A stretch of DNA of 64,000 nucleotides from Adiantum capillus-veneris (Eukaryota; Streptophyta; Polypodiopsida; Polypodiales; Pteridaceae): assembly GCA_014529385.2 (NCBI GenBank), contig CM043944.1, forward strand, positions 74,709,884 through 74,773,883, given 5' to 3'. The translations under genes and the position numbers were made by a program. Positions 1-11,633 of this stretch are shown here, piece after piece; the first letter of the stretch is position 1; each line of letters starts with the position of its first letter. A model generated the notes under the pieces. It worked only from the letters and a program-made list of their open reading frames with translations, did not search any database and was not told where the DNA came from.

Positions 1-239
1 TTGCCAAATGTCCTGAATTTACAAATGTGCATATGACGGCCCGGATCACCTCAACTGTAGATCCCATTTGAAGCTGCTTCTGCGAGATAGTGTGGAGGCC
101 AGTCCGGTTCGCTCACTCGATGTGCCATCTAGGAATTTTACAACCTCAGCAGGGTTTGTATGCTTTCTATGCAGCTTCAGAAGTCTATCGAAATTTACAG
201 CTTGTTGATCGGAGTCCGAAGCTGTAAGATATTAATGTT
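1..239. other. No gene recognised
   Basis: I see no supportable coding or RNA feature here. The stretch leads into the PPR-like remnant and may be its decayed upstream part, but I could not read a convincing repeat in it. Confidence 0.4.
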
Positions 240-355
240 TGAAGAAGGTGACAACGATCAATGATGTGGTATCAGATGACTTTTGGCCACAAAGTTTGGA
301 ACGGTGGCTTTACAGTTCTTGATGAGTTATTTGTCTGAATGTCGTCACCTAGACT

Positions 356-660
356 ATGTTGAATGCGGGATTTACTCAAGTGCTGCTAGAGAAAAATGAT
401 GTGCTTAACATTGCTTTCGATGATATGTATGCCAACTATGGTGCCGTTACGAAAGCACAAAAAGTTCTTGTTGAGCTTCGTGTTCGGAATGTCATCTCTT
501 GGAATGCATTGATTGCGGGAAAATGCCAACATGACTCTGGCCCACTAGGGAAAGATGTGGTGCTTGGCGATGCTTTAGTCGGCATGTATGCCCGAATGTG
601 ATGCCCTTGAAAAGGGCCAATGGCCGCCCAAGCCAATGAACTGGTCACCCAATGTTAAAG
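356..660 (+). pseudogene. PPR-repeat protein fragment (pseudogene)
   Basis: The plus-strand translation contains phrases typical of plant PPR proteins of the PLS type: VRNVISWNALIAG, then DVVLGDALVGMYARM. Intact members read close to this, with Asp-Val-Val-Ser-Trp-Asn and Met-Tyr-Ala-Lys-Cys-Gly. The frame ends in a stop at about 600, and the expected continuation (CDALEKGQW) is read in another frame from about 600, so at least one frameshift is present. Only about two repeat units remain, whereas functional PPR proteins have many. Such proteins normally bind organellar RNA; this fragment is very unlikely to function. The family assignment rests on the motif; the fern or moss flavour is an impression. 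Confidence 0.55.
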
Positions 661-889
661 GGTTTAATGAATGTGAAAGGAAAAAAGAAAAGGGGCAATG
701 GCGTGAGCAAGAGGAGGACGACAACATGGACGGGGAGAGATATGCTCACGTAGGCGAGCGTCATGCTCCAACGGTGGCGGCCAGGAAACATAAAATGCAC
801 GGCTTAGCAAGGCGACCTTACTTGGGCCCGATTTTGCCGCAAACGGCGCTGTCCAAGATTCATGGTGCCACGTCATAGGGGCGATGTTT

Positions 890-2580
890 TGCCTCCCTAG
901 CAACGACTGCGCCGTCGTTGCTAAGGGAGGGAGGGGTTAAAAATAGCGAGGGGATATATATAGGGTATTGAAGAGAACGACGGGAGCAAGGGGAAGAGAA
1001 GGGAAGGCGAGGAGGGATACGAGGGGAAGAAGCTCGGAGCAAGCAAAGCTCCCTCTCTTTGTCGCTCTCGACTCGTCCTCGGTAAGCAAAGCTCCCTCTC
1101 TCTCCCTCTCATCATTGGCAAACAATTCAAGCAAAGCTTGAAGCGAGGGAGAGAAGGGCATACGAACGAAAGAAGGAGGAGAAGGCGGGAGTCTGAGGAA
1201 GAAAAAGCTCTCAGGCTCTCACTTGCGCTATCTCATCCTCGGTTTGGAGCAAAGCAAGAGAAACTCTCTCTCTTGATCAATCTCCAATCAAAGCAAGGGG
1301 ATAAGGGATTCCGAAGGAAGACATGTGACGGCCGAAGGGGAGAGGAGGGAAAGGCACATTGGTTCTCTTTCTTGCTCTCATCCTTGGCTAGCAAAACAAG
1401 CAAGGTTCTCTCTCTCGATCTCGATATCGAGGAGGAGAATTGAAGGCTCTCTTGAAAGGGGGAAGCTCGAACAAGGAAAAGAAAGGGAGAACTCCGATAA
1501 AGGTGAAGTCCAACAAGGTACCAGGAAAGAAGAAGATTGGAGCGGACCACCAAAGGCGATCAGAGCAAGTGGATTAGAGGAGACATAAAAATTCATACGC
1601 GGCAATTAAGCAGATTAAAGCACATAAAGCAGGAAGCATGATGATTGAGGCAGTGAACAAAATTGAAGCTTGCAGGATCCATGAGGTAGTTGAAGCAGTT
1701 AAAGAGGCAGAGGAAAATTTCCATCACTTTCATCAGCTAGAGATTTATTAATCATCGTGTTAAACCCCTGTGTCATTAACGGCCCAATTAATTTTGTAAA
1801 GCGGAAGCTTAAACTCCTAGTTAGCAGATGATCCAAGCGACAGTGCTGTTAATAGCCCACCTTGGCTAAGGATTAAGTTGTACTTAAATCATTTTCAACT
1901 AATTGATGATTACGATGGTTGCTAGAGCTGTCTGTGTCTACTATTCTCTCTCTTTCACACCTCCCACAACTGAAGGCCCGGTGCTCGGCTCACGTTTCAA
2001 ACTCATATCCCCCGACACCGCTATAGTTCAACCCCTACCGCATGCGACAATCCCGTAGAAGTAGGTGATGTTTGCATTAGATTGCAAAAAAGAAAAAGAA
2101 AAAGAGGTGCATTAACTAGTACGGGACCACATAGCCAGATGGAAAAGTTAATGACATCCAACCATTTTTTTCATATTTCTTTTATTTGGGGTAAATATGT
2201 AAGAATACATAAAAGGAAGGAACTTTTTATGTCGACAAGCAGAGCTCGTTACAATTGAAGGGGATTTTTACAAATAAAATCATCATGGTAGTAGAAGCAA
2301 ACCACCTCAAATAGTAAGTCCATTACAAAAGATACTAAATTTATCATTTGACTAAATTTTTTGGTCCTCTCGGACAGTTGCAAACAGTTTGGCATATGCA
2401 TCCAAAGCTTTATTGATGTAACATGGACAATATATATCTCCACCATCAAAGTGTGTGCAGGTTCAAGCAACTCATTTTCCAAGTCATGCACCAGCTTTAG
2501 AAAGGCCTCTGTGACCGACCAAGTCTTCAGTGCACTTTTTCTCGTCCATCTTGGCATACCTCTCTAGGTGTTGCATCTCA
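890..2580. other. Purine/pyrimidine-skewed non-coding stretch
   Basis: From about 940 to 1560 one strand is rich in GA runs and short CTCTCT blocks, with the phrase GCAAAGCTCCCTCTC repeated. This skew creates long spurious ORFs in several frames, none with a recognisable domain. A TATATATA tract lies at 954-961 just before the skewed block, which could make this an LTR or a promoter/leader, but no partner LTR or coding region was found. From 1600 to 2580 I see nothing beyond AT-rich sequence. Confidence 0.35.
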
Positions 2581-2589
2581 GTGTGAGTT

Positions 2590-2960
2590 TCATTCCTTAA
2601 TTTCTTCTTTATCTCTATGCCCTACAAGAACATGCACAAACCCAATAACTGTCGCCTTGGGGAAAACTTGATTACATCTTTGAATCCAAATTTGACATAG
2701 ATATTTTGCATGAATGACGTCCCACAAAAGAGTTGGGAATCTCATAAAATCTCCTAAAATATTATGTTGCCACTTCAAGCAAGAGCATTTAATGCCAGCT
2801 AGGCAATTTAGGATTTCCAAGTCCTACTTCTTATCTTCACAAATAGTAAATAGATGAAAAATATCGTCACATGTGGCGTTGCATTGCTGGCAAAGGCTGT
2901 TGCCTATTTCCAATGTATAAGCCCAATCAAATGCTCGTATGGAAAATATATGAAATGCCT
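2590..2960 (-). pseudogene. LINE (non-LTR retrotransposon) C-terminal fragment, zf-RVT type
   Basis: On the minus strand, from about 2960 down to 2590, the translation has RAFDWAYTLEIGNSLCQQC followed by a Cys-x2-Cys ... His-Leu-Phe ... Cys pattern, then a Trp-rich stretch (LWDVIHAKYLCQIWIQRCN). This matches the zinc-binding tail found after the reverse transcriptase of plant L1-like LINEs. A stop interrupts the frame near 2823. The RT and endonuclease domains are not visible upstream, so this is a truncated or decayed copy, as usual for LINE 3' ends. Another minus-strand ORF at 2249-2557 may be its downstream continuation but has no recognisable motif. Confidence 0.5.
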
Positions 2961-3402
2961 TTGGTCTTGTAGGGGTCATGATGACTAAAGCTCCTCCAAA
3001 CATCCCCTTTCTATACTTATAGCCTGTGGCTTAGAGGGAGCCTGCGTGCATGTCACCCATGCGACTGTACTGTTGGGCCTTGCCCACTGAGATTTTCTAA
3101 GGTTTTAGGACCTTTGTTTTGACACTACTCTCCCCTTGGAGAAGAGTTTTTGTCCTTGAAAACATTAAGAAAAAAGTAGTAAACCTCTTTCTAAGTACAC
3201 TAATGCTTTCCCAAGTGGCACTTCCCTCATGTCTATCTTTCCACTTGATTAGAATTTGTTGGCAAACATGGCATCGTATTCATGAACTATGATGATCCAA
3301 AGAATTTTTTTGGCGCATGGGGTTGACTGGGTGGTTAAATTATGTCAGTCAAAATATCAAATCAATAGCATTGTCTGTCTATCCTTGTTGCAAAATGTAC
3401 GG

Positions 3403-3435
3403 ACTCTGATACCATGTTAAAGTGCTCTGATACCA
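3403..3435 (-). promoter_or_regulatory. Duplicated retroelement primer-binding site (initiator-Met tRNA type)
   Basis: CTCTGATACCA occurs twice within 33 bp, ending at 3413 and 3435. Its complement, TGGTATCAGAG, is the classical plant retrotransposon primer-binding site for initiator methionine tRNA. The second copy is followed at once by TGTGAAAAC, a plausible LTR edge starting with TG, so this looks like the 5' junction of a minus-strand LTR element. The same motif marks the intact copia element at 54775-54792. Confidence 0.6.
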
Positions 3436-3890
3436 TGTGAAAACATAATGTTAGAGAAGATATTACATTGACGAGGGGGAATGGGAAACACACTCAACAC
3501 ACACACAAATTCCTCTCTATAGCCCAAAGTATTCACAGCAGTACTGTCCTCCCACAAACACCTTCAAAAGATACAACACACACTAGGAGACCACTTGTTG
3601 CATACCTCTCAACACACACACACACACACACACACGCCTAGCAAGATCGCCATTCAACACAAACACATTTCAATTGCTCGTTTCATCACTTCCAACACAC
3701 AACACAACTCAAGTTCACTCTCTTTACACCACCAAAGCAATGTACGGGCACCCCCCGACACTGAGACACACACAAAGAGCAAGAGAAAGAGAGAGGAGAA
3801 GGGGAAAATGACTCTAGAAACGGAGGGGAATGTCTTGATTTTGCCTAGAAAAATGCTCTTACAACTATTATAGCACCATCATGGTGATAT
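3436..3890 (-). mobile_element. Candidate LTR remnant next to the primer-binding site
   Basis: By position, sequence starting TGTGAAAAC after the primer-binding site should be the 5' LTR of a minus-strand element. The right-hand end was not defined and no second LTR copy was found in the window, so the boundary at about 3890 is a guess. The stretch is CA-rich with an (AC)n run at about 3607-3634 and a CACCATCATGGTG palindrome near 3876-3888. Confidence 0.3.
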
Positions 3891-3996
3891 CCAACAAAAT
3901 ACAACCTTCGAGGCTTCTCCCTTGGATTTTTTTGATCTCCAACCGTGCCAAAATTGAGAAAAAAATCCCCTTAAAAGATTAAAAAGTTGGTTTTAT

Positions 3997-4003
3997 GGGG
4001 GGT

Positions 4004-4038
<35 letters not shown>
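3997..4038. repeat. Poly-G tract (about 40 bp, interrupted)
   Basis: Nearly pure run of G with a single T near its start. It could form G-quadruplex DNA. Its exact length is likely to be unreliable in sequencing. Confidence 0.9.
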
Positions 4039-4124
4039 CTTCTAAAGTAACTCGAAGTTCAATGGAACCCTTTAGCTTCAAATTTGGCAACTTATACAAG
4101 GTTTGGGGCATGTAGATCAAGCTT

Positions 4125-4128
<4 letters not shown>

Positions 4129-4162
<34 letters not shown>
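4129..4162. repeat. (CT)n microsatellite
   Basis: Uninterrupted CT dinucleotide run. It sits between the poly-G tract and a second CT run. Confidence 0.95.
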
Positions 4163-4164
<2 letters not shown>

Positions 4165-4439
4165 CACACCCTTGACATCTCGGGGGTGGGCGGGGGCCGG
4201 GGGGTGGGGCATTAGCGCTAGCACTAGTGCCCTCTAGCTTGCCTTCAATAAAACGTTGGTTTTCAATGGGCCATATGAACCTGCCCCGGACGGGAATGCC
4301 ATATCATCAACTACATAGAGCCACCTCCGTCCACTATTGGCCATTGCCGTCGTGTGCCAAAACATGCCAAGTGCAGCTCAAATGCACCGTGTAGTGCCCA
4401 AAGGGCCACCACATGCTAGCACCATAGTCCACGTAGAGA

Positions 4440-4442
<3 letters not shown>

Positions 4443-4484
<42 letters not shown>
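4443..4484. repeat. (CT)n microsatellite
   Basis: Uninterrupted CT dinucleotide run. The ORFs through it on both strands are Leu-Ser or Arg-Glu repeats produced by the dinucleotide and are not genes. No gene was recognised in the surrounding 4040-5020. Confidence 0.95.
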
Positions 4485-4487
<3 letters not shown>

Positions 4488-5028
4488 TGTATACAATGGA
4501 GAAATTGTGCTCCTATATATATACATTGCTTCTCTACCCCATGCCTTTGCATATGGGATTACCTCCTGGGAGCACCACAACAAGCCCATTCCTCAAACTC
4601 CAAACAAAATATGACAATTAAAAAAAAAAAAAACTCTCTTTTTCCACCATTTTGCTCAAGCCACCAGGTCATGCCAAAAGGCCTCCTTCATGCCTTTGAT
4701 CTTGCCAACCCTTGCTGCATCTTAAACCCGTTGCAACCATCAAACAAGGCCACCAAAATGGTGAAAATTTATCTACCCACATCCCTACCGCCAACAGCTC
4801 CATACTTCCACCCAGCACATCTTTTCGCTTGTGACTCCGATTGATGAGCCGCCAATTCTTACTGGCTTCATGTGATGCCTAGTATCCACTTGAACCTGGT
4901 TGAGGCCAAAAAATTACCAGCTGGCATGCCTACCAAAGTGGTCGAAGTGTCCCATAACTGGCCCTCGAAAAAATGTCAAATGGCTATAACTTGCTCGTTT
5001 GATCTTCAATTGACAATCCGGAAAGCAT

Positions 5029-5222
5029 AGGCAAAATTTGGACTCACAAAGGGGCCCTTTAAGGAGTTTGACTTTACCTCTTTCTACCAAAACGGGCGCA
5101 TGGATAAAATTTTGCAAACAAACTCCAAAGTTGGAGGAGGTTTGACAGTTAGAATGTACTCTTCAAGCTCTATCTACTGATATATAGCACGCCATGAGAT
5201 TCCTCATATTTTGGAAGATTCT
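5029..5222 (+). repeat. Dispersed repeat, copy 1
   Basis: This block matches 27758-27947 almost base for base over about 190 bp, and its last 100 bp also matches 28008-28107 in inverted orientation. It runs from AGGCAAAATTTGGACTCAC to ATGAGATTCCTCATATTTTG. Three copies in one window, one inverted, indicate a small mobile element or an element end. Confidence 0.8.
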
Positions 5223-5559
5223 TTTTTCGATTCTTTTTTCTGACAAAGTTTAGATGGTGAGTAACCTAGTGCGTATTTAGAGCATTCTCTTCGAAATATT
5301 TTTCTTTCCATTCCATTTACACCTTAGCAGTGAAGCAGCTAGACACGAAGTTTAGTGTTACGTAGAGCAAAAGTCGAGGACTTGCTATGGCTATTCTTGA
5401 GAGGTAAAGAGGCTTGTGAGGGAGATAGCCAAAAGCATTTCATTCTTTGAGTTTCTCTATGCTTTCAGAGTGTTGTTCTGTCTCTGTTTCGACTTTATTT
5501 TGTACTGTTCTATTTGTTTTTGTTTCATGTTTCATTTCAATACTTAGGAGTAGGGTAAC

Positions 5560-7990
5560 TGGAAACTACCACCATCAAATTTGGGCAAAAAATTTGAGGG
5601 AAAAAAGGGTGAAAACCATATTCTGGCCGAAATGGCCATAACTCTAAAATTGTGAAAGTTTGATGGTAGAGCCCTTAAAATTGATCCAAATTCAAAAAAT
5701 TGTGGATCAAGGGCATCAGCAGACTCTCTAGAAGCAATCTGGAAAGTTTGGCCAAATTTTGTGGAGGAACATGGATCGCGATCCATGTACCCCTGAGACC
5801 AGTTTTGCAAAAAATTGATAAGTGACATTGTGCACCAGTGGGACATTGCTCTCATCAAGTTTGCTTGAAAGAAAAACTCAAAAATCACATCAGAATTAGC
5901 TGTTAGGGAAAAAACAGCAAAATAAACTTGTAGACATAAAATTTGGGATTTTTCAACTTTTGTTGTTACAAATTCAAAAAGGGGTGAGATTTGACTTCCA
6001 TAGGGAATAGAGACCCATTAGAACAGAATTCATGAAAAAATGCTGTCAAACATGGATCGTGATCCATATACATTTTGACATTTGGGACTAATATTTGACA
6101 AGGACATCCCAGATAACTAGTGGAACAACTTTTCCAAAAGGGACCATAGCAAAAAATTGGAAAAAGTTGATCAAAACACTAAAATTCTGCCAGATAGCCA
6201 AAAACCACAAATTAGACACAATTTATTTCTTTTGGTTAGGCAAAAGTGATTCAAATTCAAAAAGATTTGGGGAAGTCATCATAACATGGACTATAAGTTG
6301 ACCAAGTTTCATGTGTCAAAATGAGGTCAAACATGGATCGCGATCCATGTACCTCATCATGATCTTGGGCTAAAAATTGACAAGTGGGTAACTGATACAA
6401 GTTGAAACACATTTTCCAAAAGAACCATTGGCAGAAAAGTTTTCAATAGAGGTGAAAAGGCCAAAAATAACAAATAGTTAGAAAACACTTGAACAAACTT
6501 GAGAATTCACTTTTGGTTGAAAAAAACTAGTCAAAATCCAAAACTTTTGATACCATAGCATCTAGTAAACATGCTGATTCTAATGGTACCAAGACAATTT
6601 TTCTTCCAAACATGGATCGTGATCTATGTACCTTTTTTTGAAAATTTGCACAAGAACTAGACCAAGAGATAGCTAATACCATTTAGAACAACTTTCCAAA
6701 AGAACAATATGCAAAAAAGTTACAAAAAGTGGTCAAAAGAGCAAAAAACAAAACATTGTCAAAACTCTCACAACAGACAGAAGATCTCAACTTTGGTTGG
6801 GCAAAACTTATCCAAATTCAAAAATTTCTTCATGAGTAGGCTACAAATATCTTAAGCTACCAGCACACCAAAGATTAAGTCCAAAAGTGGTGAAACATGG
6901 ATCACGATCCATGACCCCTTTGAGGAATTTTTGGACATAATATTTTCTAGCTTGTAGGAGAGACCATTGTGAACAAAAGTCCCCAAAGAAGCATTATCAA
7001 AAAAGTTCAAAAAGTGGGTCAAATGGGTAAAAAACAGTTCAAGGTAAAAACCCTAAAACAAATCTAGGGATTGACTTTTGCTTGACCTAAAGTGATACAC
7101 ATCACACCAAACCCATATAGCAGGGATCAGGAGACCAAAGGAAAATTGTGTGCCAAGTTTTAGTGCAATCTAACACAAAGGTACATGGATCACGATCCAT
7201 GTTCCCATGGCACAGACTGAGACCAAACTTGTAGCATAGCTAGAGCACATTACAAGAGTCTAGTGGTCTTTTCAAAAGTGAATTTGGATATCAGAAACCA
7301 AGGCAAAAGCCTAGAACTGGCAAACATACTGACAAAGTGGTAGAACTAACCTAACTTTCAATCAAGAGGTCCATTTATAAAAAAAATGATGCCATAGAAC
7401 CTACTAATCATGCTGATTCTGATGATACCAAGAAAAGTCAGTTTGGGCTCCAAACATGGATCGCGATCCATGTATCCATAGTGACAGCTTGACCTAAAAT
7501 CTTCCAGATGTGTAGTACATACATAAGGAACCATATCCCCTAGTTCAGTTTTTAAAAAAATTGAACAAATTTGGGTCAAAAGGGAGCAAAACAGGTGATA
7601 GACAGAAAACCAAAGTGCAGACCTAGTGTTGGCTATTTGACCTATCAAACGAAGTCCCAATCCAAAAAGATTTGAGATTTAGCTTGTGGACATAGTCAGG
7701 AACAAGCTTCCAAGAGATCAAGTCCAAATGTAGTTGAACATGCATCATGATCCATGTACTTCAACCTCAGAAGTTGATGAAAAATGGTACAAAGCATGCA
7801 TATGACCTTGTCTACATACTGTCAAAATTTGGGAAAAGTTGGAAAAAAATTTGATAGAGGAACATGGATCATGATCCATGTACCTCAACATAGTGGGGAT
7901 ATCTGACTTGATGATCTTGTAGACATACTTGAGTACATCTCAACTCTTAAGTTTGGGCTAAAAATACCTTTGAGAGGCCAAGATACAAGC
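5560..7990. repeat. Array of diverged ~281-bp tandem repeats, each with an 18-bp palindrome
   Basis: The core CATGGATCGCGATCCATG, or a near copy, occurs at 5770, 6051, 6332, 6611, 6896, 7184, 7455, 7739 and 7863. Spacings are 281, 281, 279, 285, 288, 271, 284 and 124 bp. The central bases vary (CG, GT, AC, AT) while the two arms stay nearly fixed. Between cores the units share diverged phrases such as TTCCAAAAG..ACCAT, GGAAAAAGTTG and a stretch near CAAATTCAAAAA. The array contains no plausible CDS and lies directly upstream of an old gypsy gag relic at 8.4 kb, so it may be that element's leader or a satellite beside it. Confidence 0.85.
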
Positions 7991-8373
7991 CAAAGTTCCT
8001 ATGGTCTCGTTCTGAAACTGTTTTGAGTACTGTTTCAGGTGCAGATTACCAAAATTGCTCTAGCTTTTGACAGACAACTCCAAATTGAGTCAAGTATAGC
8101 CAAGAAGAGATCTTATAGGCAATAGGACACCTAGATGAATTTTAAAGAATTATTTTTAAAGGTTTCCTAAGTACAAACTTTTAGGGTACCTAGAACTAGT
8201 TTTCAAAGACCAAAAGAGTCACAAGTTCCTGACTTCTTAGAGACCTGATCAGGGGCAAAAAGGGATAAATTGAACTAAGCCAAAATGAGCTTATCAAAGA
8301 CTCTCTTGAGAGTTTTGAGTCAGCCGTAACCATGAAAAATCATCCACCACTGGGGCTTTCTACTTCACTCTAA

Positions 8374-8862
8374 GACATAAAAAATGCTAGAAACGCTGCA
8401 ACACCAACAACAGTGGGATTGGGAGAATACCTAGAGGAGAGGCATCCTCTGATCAACAAACTGAATGTGAGATTCATCATAAACAACAAAGACATGAGAG
8501 TTCTAATGGATTATGCTCATGATGGCTTATATAGGTTCACAAACGAGGATCCATATACCTTCTACAAGTGTGTAGAACCCGATGCTAGGGAGTTGACCAC
8601 CCATAAGAACCTCTATGCATTCACGTACATAGATGCCCACGGAGTGCAAGTTTTGATGGTAGATAAGTATGGAAGAGAGAACAAACTTGTCAATCCAATT
8701 GACCTAGAAAGATATACGTACAAGGGAGGTTCCTTTGATCTCTACTTACTTTCAGCCAAAAACGATGTTAGGGCATATATCAGAGTGCATTCCATCGGGA
8801 TTTTCTACAAGATGAAAGCAGAGAACGAGGGACTTCTTTCCAAGAGACCACGGATTGGTTAG
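8374..8862 (+). pseudogene. Unrecognised ORF upstream of gypsy gag
   Basis: The frame is open from 8374 to a stop at 8860-8862. The first in-frame ATG is only at 8494, so either the start has been lost or the segment is the N-terminal part of a gag polyprotein. The product is about 150 residues, charged, with Tyr/Asp-rich phrases (YRFTNEDPYTFYKC, YKGGSFDLYLLSA) and no known motif. It overlaps the start of the gag frame, which lies in a different frame, so a frameshift between two halves of one gag is the simplest reading. A separate leader protein is the alternative. Confidence 0.4.
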
Positions 8863-9466
8863 ATCAGTGACGGAACCACAACGATTAAGACCATATCAAG
8901 TGGCTCAATGTGTCAAAACAAAGTACAATGGGTCAAGGGATCCATATGATCATATCTCACTCTTTAAACAAGTTTTGAGAGCTGAACAAATTGTGGATTT
9001 CGATACTCAATATGAGGGATTTGGGTTGACATTGGAAGGAATAACCTTGACTTGGTTTCAACCATTGAACAGAGATGATTTTCCCAACATAGCACAACTC
9101 TTGCAAGAATTCACAAAAGAGTTCTCAAAAAGGGGAATCAAACACAACACAATGTCCCAGATCTACTCTTTCCAACAAGAAAAGAATAAAAGAGTGAAGG
9201 AAGCTTTGCTTCGCTTCAAATAGTACATAGACAGATATCCTGTGAGAGAGCTACCACAAGATGAGAGATCATCAATTATCTTCATAGAGGGCTTGAGGAA
9301 TGAAACTCTAAAAAAGAATCAACATTTAAAAGGATGTATAATGTTTGAGAAAGTCACTAGAGAATCTCTTTATGTAGTTGACAATTGCAAGGTCTATGGA
9401 GAGCTGTCTGAAGATACAAACAACATGACTAGTGGTGCCTCTTCTCCAAGAGTGAATCTGCAATAA
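8855..9466 (+). pseudogene. Ty3/gypsy gag fragment
   Basis: The translation shows a Retrotrans_gag-like core: SRDPYDHISLFKQ, GITLTWFQPL, FTKEFSKRG, then LRFK followed by a TAG stop at 9221-9223 and continuation in the same frame through RYPVRELPQDERS and FIEGLRNETL. The order and spacing fit the capsid region of plant Ty3/gypsy elements. The zinc knuckle expected next is missing downstream on this strand and appears on the opposite strand at 9.5-10.2 kb. Confidence 0.65.
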
Positions 9467-9519
9467 AGCAAGATGTTCAAACTCCTACAATGCAAAGCTT
9501 TGACCAAGTGGTCAAAGAT

Positions 9520-10244
9520 TACTGGTATTGGTTTTGCTTGTGGTTTCTTAAACAAAATTTCAGCCATGTTTTCATGTGCAAGTTTGTCATGTGATTTTCC
9601 ACCCCATTGTTTCCACGTGTTTTCCCATTTGGCCCCATAGATGCGGTCTAATTTTTAGCAACTCTGAGAGAGAAAGTGTGCATTGTATAGGAGAAGACAT
9701 CAATTTGTGCAAGCTCTTGGCATCCATCATTTTTGGTGTGGCTTTCCACTGAGAAGGTACCACTGTAACCTCATATTTTTTTTTGAGTTCTCCTATGAAA
9801 GATGGAAAAGTTTGTAGAGAGAGTGGTTTGCTCTCTTCAGATGCTACAACCCTAGTTGGAGTAGATGGTCTTTCCCACAACCATCACAAAATACAAATAA
9901 TTATATTTGTTGACCTTGTTTGGATAGCCTCGTGCCCAATTGTCACCTCCACATTCATAGCATAGACCTTCTTGTTTCATCAGTGATCCAGCTAATGATT
10001 TTTCTTGCCTGGTAAGAATGTTCTTCGAACCATACTCTTGATTGTCTATGAACATGAGCATATTTGTAGCCATGGAGTATTGGTTTTTCACGGGTTGTGG
10101 CACATGCATTGACTGAGTATAATTAACTACTACTCTACCTTCGTTCAAAAGAGTTGGTTGTTGCCCTAGCATTTGTTGTAGCTTTGGTTGAGTGCTACGC
10201 CATGGAGTGGGGTGATCCACTCCACAAGTATTACATCTCCTCAA
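9520..10244 (-). pseudogene. Gag C-terminal segment with degenerate zinc knuckle, inverted
   Basis: The minus-strand ORF contains RRCNTCGVDHPTPW and, further on, LCYECGGDNWARGYPN. The second resembles a CCHC knuckle (Cys-x2-Cys-x4-His-x4-Cys) in which the His is Trp and the last Cys is Tyr. The segment lies exactly where the plus strand should show the gag C-terminus, between gag (to 9466) and protease (from 10257), but in opposite orientation. Stops break the frame around 9.6-9.85 kb. Confidence 0.45.
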
Positions 10245-10256
10245 TTGAGGCTGGCA

Positions 10257-10684
10257 TACATGGTTTTGTATTGGGAAGGCAAAGAAGGAAACACCACCTT
10301 ACCACTTGAGCACAAAGGAGTAAAGATGGTTGTGATATTAGATAGTGGGACAGGAATTTCCATTACAACCAAGGAGATGTGGGAAAAATGAGGAAATCTT
10401 GCTCTTAGGAAAACTCGAATAAATTACAATTAGTAGATGGATACACGGAGAGACTAATAGGAATGTTAGAACAAATAATTGTATCCACGTGTGACATAGA
10501 GTATGAGAACATCTTTGCTATAGTGAATTTTGACAAGAGCAGCAACTTTGATATCATATTGGGCAGACCATTCATGCATCAAAAAATGGTACAAGATTGG
10601 GGCTATGACTATATCTACTTGAGACACAAAGAGGTCACTACAAAGATCAATGTTAGAAATCATAGTTATAGAGATGTAGAGTGA
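10257..10684 (+). pseudogene. Retropepsin (gypsy protease) fragment
   Basis: MVVILDSGTGISI carries the aspartic-protease Asp-Ser-Gly triad with the usual hydrophobic lead-in, and FDIILGRPFMHQ is the Ile-Leu-Gly-Arg-Pro flap/C-terminal motif. A stop (TGA at 10389) and a frame change separate the halves. It continues the gag relic and cleaved the polyprotein in the ancestral element. Confidence 0.65.
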
Positions 10685-11104
10685 ACCTCGAGGGAAGAAT
10701 TGCACTCCACGACTAAACAAGAAAACAAGGTACTTGCTTGGTTGCAAAGCAAAGAACATATTTGCATGTGTGGAGCATATGAATGCAGAAGTCTTAGAAA
10801 GGAAGATTGCATCCTAGAGAGTTCAGCATAAGATGAAGCTTACATTAAGGAACCATTCCGAAAGGAGTTATTTGAACCCTTTATTTGAGATCAAATACTG
10901 GAAACACTTGATGTCTGTGTAAACGAGGTAACCCTTACCAAATTTTGCAATGAAGATGGCTATGATATAAGATCCTTTCTAATGGTTTCGGCGGTCCAAG
11001 AAATTGAAAACCTCTCTAAAACTAATGAATACCATGGTTTGAGGATCGAAAATTTAGGGAACAATGCTGAAGACAAACTTTAAATTGACTATGACATAAC
11101 TCCC

Positions 11105-11416
11105 TTGTTTAAAGAGTTTCCAAGTTTGGCATCAAAAGTTCAACAAACTGAAGATCAAGAGAAGGATAAGGATGCGACAAAAGATCGAGAGTCTCCAACA
11201 ATGATAAAATGCAACATACATGGAGAATCAAGACTTAAAATCACATGTTCAGCTATGATAGATCTAGAAGCAAAAACGAATCTAATGACTTATGGAACGT
11301 GGATAATGATGGGAAAGACGCCAATAACCGAGCGAGAGGATATCGTGCACACAAGTTTAAAAATACCAATTCCTAGCTTTGGCATAGTAGAACTTGTACT
11401 CAAGTTGAGTACTTAG
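11105..11416 (+). pseudogene. Second protease-like segment
   Basis: The frame reads ITCSAMIDLEAKTNLMTYGTW, which resembles the retropepsin active-site stretch with Asp-Ser-Gly replaced by Asp-Leu-Glu. It ends in a TAG stop before SFGIVELVLKLST continues into EYKDTFHVID. Together with the protease at 10.3-10.7 kb, this gives two protease-like stretches in one relic. It may be a duplication, a nested second element, or a Tat/Athila-type spacer domain. Confidence 0.35.
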
Positions 11417-11633
11417 GAGTACAAGGATACTTTCCACGTAATTGACTAGACTCACATCAAGGAGAGTCTAGTCCTGATAGAAAACTGGAGGAGCATCTTC
11501 TTTTGACAACAACCAAAAGCTTCGACAATGACATTGATAAGACTCCATGAATCTTCTCAAATCCGTGTTGAGAAGAAATCATCACCATCATGGAAAAGGG
11601 TAAAGCTAAAGTAAATATTGAATAATATCAACC